Below, one piece after another: positions 58,061-64,000 of a DNA stretch of 64,000 bases. A model generated the notes under the pieces. The model was not told where the DNA came from. It ran no database searches and saw only the letters and a list, made by a program, of their open reading frames with translations. Origin of the DNA: Mikania micrantha (taxonomy: Eukaryota > Streptophyta > Magnoliopsida > Asterales > Asteraceae); assembly GCA_009363875.1 (NCBI GenBank), contig CM018686.1:7440001-7504000 (forward strand), written 5' to 3'. The first letter of the stretch is position 1; each line of letters starts with the position of its first letter. The translations under genes were made by a program, and so were the position numbers.

Positions 58061-59359
58061 AGGACCAACAACCCTCAGGAGTCAGCACACATTGTACAAA
58101 ACTCCCCTTCCACAAATGTACAATATGTACAAGCTGCAAATGGCAGCATGTACCAGCTCACTCGTGCTTCACTTCAAGTTGTTGCTGCCTCTTCTTCACA
58201 AATGAATACACCAGGCCCTGCTGTCCAGTCTTCCTCTTCTAGTCAACCGGCTCTCTTCTCTCAAGAGTACATAGACTGGAGCAGCTTACCTGAAGATGTT
58301 GGTCATGCCCTCATCACTTCTGAACCAACAAAATTTGCTCTCATGGCCGTTGGTGAAGATTCCACTTCTTCTGATCAACCTGTAGCAGACTCCTCTAATG
58401 CTCAGGTATCTTCTTCTACCTTAGAAAAAGTATGTTCCGATGCATGCATAGAGGCTTTTGCAAAAATAAAGAAAGCTAATATGTTGCTTCAAAAGCAAAA
58501 TCAGGAGCTGGAACAACTCCTGGACAATAAAAATTCTAAAGTGGAAAAATTAATAAAAATCAAAGACAATGAGATCTCCACTTTAAAAACTGAGAAAATC
58601 AACTTACAAGCATCATTCGACTTATAAAGAGAAAAATATTATGCTTGTAAAGATGAATTATCTCAAACTCAAGTGAGCTGTGAAAAATTGGTTGAGTCTT
58701 GCAAAGGATTCAAAATGCTTTTACAAAAGCAAGTTCACAGCAAAGCAAGATTTGGGATTGGGTATAACGACACTGCTCAACCAGAGGATTATACCCTAAT
58801 TGATAATAACCAGGAAGAAACCATGTCTGAACCCCTCTCACCAACATTTCTTCCTGATGAAATCCCTCCGATAATAAACACACCTCAGATGGTGTATCAG
58901 CCAAATTCCTCTTGTAGGTTTGTATACCCCACAAACCCAAATCTGTCAAACCTAGGAAAGCCACATTTGAACTTGGTTCAAAACAATAATTCTTCAGAAC
59001 AAAATGAGATTGCTCCTGATATGAGCACTACTCATAGTTCAGAAGAAACAACAAATGTAGGTTCCTTTTCTAACATCAAGTCTAATCTTGAAAACGGAAA
59101 AGAACCTATGGTTAATATCCAGTTTCCTCCCTCCCATCCTCATCCTCCTTATCCCATAATGAAGGTAAACAAACCCTTCATCACAAATTATTCATCTCTT
59201 TCTCCCGAGTGCTTAAAATGTTTTAAGTACAACCATGCTATTGAAGAGTGTAGAACAAAAACACCTTTGGAAAAAGCTAGATTGAAGGCTAATAAGTTGA
59301 AAGCTGAACATGCCTCTTCATCCAAATGGAATCTCCCTAATAAGATAAAGAAGGTATGA
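58061..59359 (+). pseudogene. Copia gag, C-terminal half with coiled coil and second zinc knuckle
   Basis: Continues gag in the second frame. Serine-rich stretch, then a coiled-coil-like helix (ANMLLQKQNQELEQLLDNKN and onward, 58480-58625), a stop TAA at 58625, a further linker, and a second knuckle CLKCFKYNHAIEEC (59210-59251) with intact C/C/H/C spacing. TGA at 59357 ends the frame, and two more stops follow before the protease. Confidence 0.82.
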
Positions 59360-60222
59360 ACAACAAGTAAACAATTCAGTGGACCAAAACCTCATCCTTC
59401 GTTCATCTCACCTCCTCCCTTTGCTGCAAATTCTTGACCTTCTATTTTGGGAGCACCACCTCCTTACTCTGCAGTAAATCCAGTTCCTTACTCCCAAAAT
59501 GTTGGTAACTCTTCTCCTGTGAACTCACAAATCAATCTTCTTCATCAGAATCAGCAACAGCTGTTATTAATGATGCATAAATTGATGAATGATACACAAA
59601 ATAAAACAAACAAATAAATGTGTCCCATGTCTAACCTATTGCATTTAATCCTCATGTGCAGAAACCCTCTTCAAACCAAAATCATCTCTGGTATGTGGAT
59701 AGTGGAGGATCTAGGCACATGACAGGATGCAGATCCATTTTGAGTAACTTCATTCCAAAGAATGGAGGATCTGTCTCCTTTTGAAATAATGCAAAAGGTT
59801 GGATAGTGGGGTCTGGTTCTATCCTAAGTGGAAATTTGAAATTCAAGGATGTTAGTCTGGTTGAAAATCTAAAGTTTAATCTCTTGAGTGTTTCTCAACT
59901 AGCTGACAAGAATTTTAGTTCATTCTTCACTAAAGACAGTTGTAAAATTCTTTCTCTAGAAATAAACTCAAAAATAAAGATCTTAATAGATCAACACACT
60001 CTGCTAACGGCAAAGAGAAGTGGAAATGTCTACATTGTAGATATGACCACCGATTCTCAAACTTCTCCTCCTACATGTTTAATAGCCAAAGCATCATCTT
60101 CTGAAATTGCTCTTTGGCATAGAAGACTCAGTCACCTTAATCACCAAACTCTTCATAAGATTTCCACTCTTTCTTTAGTAAGAGGATTACCTTCCAAAGA
60201 TTTTCACTTTGAAGGTTAATGT
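59360..60222 (+). pseudogene. Copia protease and start of integrase
   Basis: Aspartic protease motif WYVDSGGSRHMTG starts at 59689 in a third frame, so there is another frameshift after gag (about 59620). TGA at 59782 interrupts it, then WIVGSGSILSG, LVENLKFNLLSVSQLADKNF and the pre-integrase segment ALWHRRLSHLNHQTLHKIS (the two zinc-binding histidines). The two zinc-binding cysteines follow near 60220, where TAA and a small indel shift the frame again. Confidence 0.88.
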
Positions 60223-61480
60223 ATCTTGCTCAAAGGGAAAGCAACATAAAACTTCACATAAGTCAATTAAGGAATCCAAAACAACTAACTGTCTTAATCT
60301 TCTGCATATGGATCTATTTGGTCCAGTGAAGGTAGCCAGCCTGGCAAGAAAAAGCTATTGTTTAGTTGTTGTGGACGATTACTCAAGATTTTGCTGGACC
60401 TTCTTCCTTTTCAGCAAAGATGAGACTTCTGAGAAAATAATTGGTCTTATCACCCATCTTGAAAGATAATTCAGTCTTCCTGTTAAGATGATAAGGAGTG
60501 ACAATGGCACAGAGTTCAAGAATCAAGTTCTTGATAAATTCTGTATCTCTAAAGGAATCCTTAGACAATATAGTGCTCCTAGAACTCCTGATCAAAATGG
60601 AGTTGTAGAAAGAAAGAACAGGACACTAATTGAAGCTGCAAGAACCATGCTTGCAGATTTAGGATTACCTTTATCCTTCTGGGCTGAGGCAGTAAATACT
60701 GCTTGTTATGTCTTAAATAGAGTTCACATTGTAAAAAGACATAACAAAACTGCCTATGAAATCCTTTATAACATAAAGCCTCTTATCTCTTTCTTCAAAG
60801 TCTTTGGATGTCCGTGTTTCATCTTAAACACAAAAGACTCCCTGTCCAAATTTGCTGCTAAAGTTGATTCTGGATACTTTGTTGGATACTCTCAAACCTC
60901 TAAGGCATACCGAGCTTTCAATCTCAGGACCAAAATCATTGAGGAATCTATTGATGTAAAATTCAATGAATCAGCATCAACCTCATCCTTCCCTTCTACT
61001 CCTGATGATCTCTTTGATCTTGAAAGCTTCACCATTATCCCTCCTATCTCCCCTTCTCAATCTTCTTCAGAATCATGTCAGAATTCTGAAGATCTATCCT
61101 CTCTCAAGGAATGTTCTAGTTCTAAATTCTTTACTTCCTTTCCTTCTTATCAAATAAATTCTCAAGAATCAAATTCTCAAAACCAAGACAGTCAAACATC
61201 TACTCCCTCATCTCCTGTCTTGGATAATATACCAGTCAATGTTCCTGAAAATTCTAACTTCTTTCCTTTAGAAAATTCTCTGGACCCCATTGAAAACTCA
61301 CCTTCTTTCGATGCTGGCTCCTCAAATAATTGTTTGGACATCATTCCTTTTAACAAAAATCATCCTCTAGAACAAATCTTAGGAGACTTAAATAAAGGAA
61401 TTCAAACTAGGAGCCAGATTTCAAACTTTTGTCTTTATGCTGTCTTCTTATCCCAAATTGAGCCCTCTAAATATCAGGAG
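60209..61480 (+). pseudogene. Copia integrase core and C-terminal linker
   Basis: KGKQHKTSHKS, then LLHMDLFGPVKVAS (first aspartate), VVVDDYSRFCW, stop TAA at 60467, IRSDNGTEFKNQ (second aspartate), and DQNGVVERKNRTLIEAARTM (glutamate). All three catalytic residues are present. The downstream VFGCPCF, GYFVGYSQTSKAYR and the long serine-rich connector are normal for copia. Only the single stop separates the parts. Confidence 0.93.
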
Positions 61481-62443
61481 GCTCTTAAAGACAATAATTG
61501 GGTAGAGGCAATGCAAGATGAACTTTTGCAGTTCAAAAGGCAAAATGTTTGGACTCTATGTCCCTTGCCAGATGGAAAATATCCCATCGGAAACAGATGG
61601 GTATTCAGAAACAAAACAGATGACAGAGGTATTGTAATATAAAATAAGGCCCGTTTAGTGGTACAAGGTTACTGTCAAGAGGAAGGTATTGACTATGATG
61701 AAACCTTTGCTCCTGTGGCAAGATTGGAAGCCATCAGACTCTTCCTAGCATTTGCCATCTCTCATAACATAAAGGTATACCAAATGGACATAAAGAGTGC
61801 ATTCCTGTATGGAACTATAAAGGAAGAAGTCTATGTATGTCAACCTCCAGGATTTGATGATGTTCATCATCCTGATTGGGTGTACCGACTAGATAAAGCA
61901 CTTTATGGTCTAAAACAAGCACCTAGAGCATGGTATGACACTCTTTCTCAGTTTCTTCTTTCTAATAAATTCTCTTGGGGAACCATTGATAAAACCTTGT
62001 TTATCAAAAGGGTAGATAAGGAACTTTTGTTGGTTCAAATCTATGTTGATGACATCATTTTTGGATCAACAAAACCTTCCTTATGTGAACAATTCTCTAA
62101 GTTAATGTCTTCAAAGTTTGAAATGAGTGCTTTAAGTGAACTAAAAACATTTTTAGGACTTCAAGTCAAACAAACCCCAAATGGGACTTTCATTCATCAA
62201 TCTAAATATATAAAAGATCTTGTAAATAAATTTGATATGAATGATTGCAAAATAATTTCTACTCCCATGGCAACAAGTCCTGGAATATGTCCGGACGAAA
62301 ATGGTGAACCTGTAGATCAAACTCTCTACAGGTGCATGATTGGTTCTCTGATGTATCTCACTGCATCAAGGCTAGACATTATGTATGCAACACGTGTCTG
62401 TGCAAGATACCAATCTGCCCCCAAGCAATCCCATCTTTAATTT
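61481..62443 (+). pseudogene. Copia reverse transcriptase
   Basis: Copies element RNA into DNA. NNWVEAMQDELLQFKRQNVW begins the domain, then IGNRWVFRNK, stop TAA at 61640, VQGYCQEEGIDYDETFAPVA, QMDIKSAFLYG, LYGLKQAPRAWY, and the catalytic IYVDDIIFG (aspartates at 62048-62053). GSLMYLTASRLDIMYATRV closes it before stop TAA at 62438. Apart from the stops the domain is complete. Confidence 0.95.
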
Positions 62444-62986
62444 GTGAAGAGGATACTTAGATATCTCAAAGGTACTCCTGTACTAGGTATTTGGTATCCT
62501 GCTAATCAAATTTGCAAGCTTGATGGTTTTTCAGATAGTGATTATGCTGGTTGCTCGCTCACCAGGAAGTCTACTTCAGGAGGTTGTCAGTTCTTTGCAG
62601 GTTGCTTAGTGTCTTGGCAGAGCAAGAAGTAGACTTCAGTGTCAAACTCAACTGCTGAAGCTGAATACATTGCAGCAGCTCATTGCACTGCCCAAATTCT
62701 CTGGCTTCAATACCAACTGCAAGACTTTGGAATAACTGAACTAAAGACACCTCTTCTAATAGACAGCGAAGCTGCCAAAAACATAATAAAGAATCCTGTC
62801 TATCATTCTAAAACCAAACACATTGAAATAAGGCATCACTTCATTAGAGACTGTTTTGAAAAGGGACTAATTGTTCCAGAACATGTCTCTACAAGTGACC
62901 AAATAGCCAACATATTTACCAAGCCCTTGGACTCCTCAACTTTTTCTAAGTTTGTAGTCAAATTGGGAATGATAAATATGAGTTAA
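62444..62986 (+). pseudogene. Copia RNase H
   Basis: Removes element RNA from the RNA-DNA hybrid. RILRYLKGTPVLGIWY, GFSDSDYAGC (catalytic aspartate), STSGGCQFFAGCLVSWQSKK, a stop TAG at 62630 where glutamine is usual, then SNSTAEAEYIAAA, LLIDSEAAKNI and HIEIRHHFIRD. The expected end of pol is reached at 62986. Confidence 0.93.
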
Positions 62987-64000
62987 TAAACATGAGTATG
63001 TTTGTTAACCTTCTTAATAATAAAAGGATAATTTGCAAAAATTATCCTGACAATGGATACTTGATAAACATCTGCATAAAGAAATCTTATTTTCTTTCAG
63101 TAGTTATCTAAACACGGATAGGATCAGTGGCAATGTTGTCACTGCTTCATATCTATCCGTTGTTAAAACTTTCCATTGTTACAATTCATCACCATTCTTG
63201 CTTCTTTCATCTCCCGATGATTTCTTAACTTCTGTTAATTCATTCTCCTTCTGAAGATCCTCAATTGATTCCTTCCGAGGATAAGGTTCTTCCGAACTAC
63301 AAATAAATCATTGAGCCTTGCACCTGATGTGACAATTGTCTACTTCTCTGTGAGATTCGATTCTCAATGCTAACTCCCACGGCTCGAGAAGATACTTAAC
63401 GTCATCCTCGTGACTAATAATCTTATTTAAATCCTTGATCACCATTTTTAATTCTCATCTTTCTCACTTAAGCTTTCTTGATCCTCTGGTTATCAAGAAA
63501 CCCTTCGCCACCTTCAAACGTTCTAAGTAATGCTCATGGCTACGGATGATCACTTGTCAGGTATGTAGCCTGGCACGAAGCACTTACACTAAATTTGTCG
63601 AAGCTTCAAGCTTATGATAATGGTGTGACGGCTTCGGACCAGGCTTCATTCCTCACAAAGCTTTGTCTGTACTTCAAGATGTGCATGAACTCGTCGTTGT
63701 GCGAAGTGTAAGCATTAATCTTCCTTTTCTTCTCCTTTGTATTCATAATCTCAAGAATAATCATAAAGTTCTGTTTTCTTTCTTCTTTTCTATAATATGA
63801 TTACAAGGTTAATCTGAAAAACCTGTTTCTGCATAAAACTTTCTTTTGTATCACATATTTCTTTTGGTATCTTTCTCAAGGTCAAAGTTAGGGATACTTG
63901 TCCAAATGACGTGCAATCTGCTAACTTATACATTACCAGAAATGTTCCAAGTCCCTATTGTGTTTATCTCATTGATATACATAGTACTGTGAAGCGCATT
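62987..64000 (+). other. Non-coding region after copia pol
   Basis: About 1 kb with no open frame resembling an envelope-like protein and no LTR start. Contains TTCCGAGGA/CTTCCGAAC words like those of the 5' LTR near 63230-63300. A long 3' non-coding region is usual for SIRE/Maximus elements. Confidence 0.7.

Larger units (their letters stand above)
55846..64000 (+). mobile_element. Ty1/copia retrotransposon, SIRE/Maximus type, 3' end outside window
   Basis: Order: 5' LTR, Met primer site, gag, protease, integrase, reverse transcriptase, RNase H. Integrase precedes reverse transcriptase, which defines copia. A large gag with two zinc knuckles and at least 1 kb of non-coding sequence after pol point to the SIRE/Maximus lineage. 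No 3' LTR (which would begin TGTTGGAAAATAAGG) is present before 64000. At least three frameshifts and about eight stops make it inactive. Confidence 0.93.

Noticed and set aside
62987..64000. Envelope-like gene after copia pol
   Set aside because: Some SIRE elements have one, but no open frame of useful length or membrane segment is present here.

Overview
This is repeat-dense plant nuclear DNA. There are no bacterial operons, rRNA or tRNA genes and no CRISPR array. The retroelement lineages, the very long LTRs (2.2 to 4.5 kb) and the initiator-Met-tRNA primer sites fit a large eudicot genome. The protein style of the Ty3/gypsy integrases suggests Asteraceae, but that is an inference from family resemblance. 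I see no intact single-copy host gene.

Layout. 1-4610: 3' end of a Ty3/gypsy chromovirus with an open integrase-chromodomain frame and a 2.85-kb 3' LTR. 4611-4965: remnant of another long LTR. 5362-7775: short non-autonomous LTR element, cut on its right by a second chromovirus LTR (7776 to about 14876). That LTR is itself split by a 4.5-kb solo LTR (8100-12636, target duplication AATTA). 14877-21712: primer site, a gag-like frame with two stops, and reverse-strand LTR and pol debris flanked by about 740-bp direct repeats. 21766-55845: a decayed multi-exon gene resembling the Ulp1-protease-like genes carried by plant Mutator-like elements. Only about 6 kb of it remains. It is cut by a gypsy element with an attached 2.0-kb tandem array (24989-39137), by nested solo LTRs (39973-48786, with 44227-48147 inside) and by another nested pair (50690-55708, with 52621-55384 inside). 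55846-64000: a decayed Ty1/copia element of SIRE/Maximus type whose 3' LTR lies outside the window.

Most boundaries rest on TG...CA ends, 5-bp target duplications, primer sites and polypurine tracts read directly from the sequence, so the order of insertion can be reconstructed.

The most interesting pattern is shared by several otherwise different LTR families. Each has a TATA box and a C/T-rich leader start, followed by a good splice donor. Further on comes a short putative exon that often ends in GTGAGTTCAC or a close variant, then a segment of about 500 bp, then a conserved block ending CACCAACC ... TTTTCTCAG|G. This looks like a spliced leader encoded inside the LTR. In one family the second putative intron has filled with minisatellites. 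Some LTRs also carry dense arrays of short palindromes just upstream of the TATA box.
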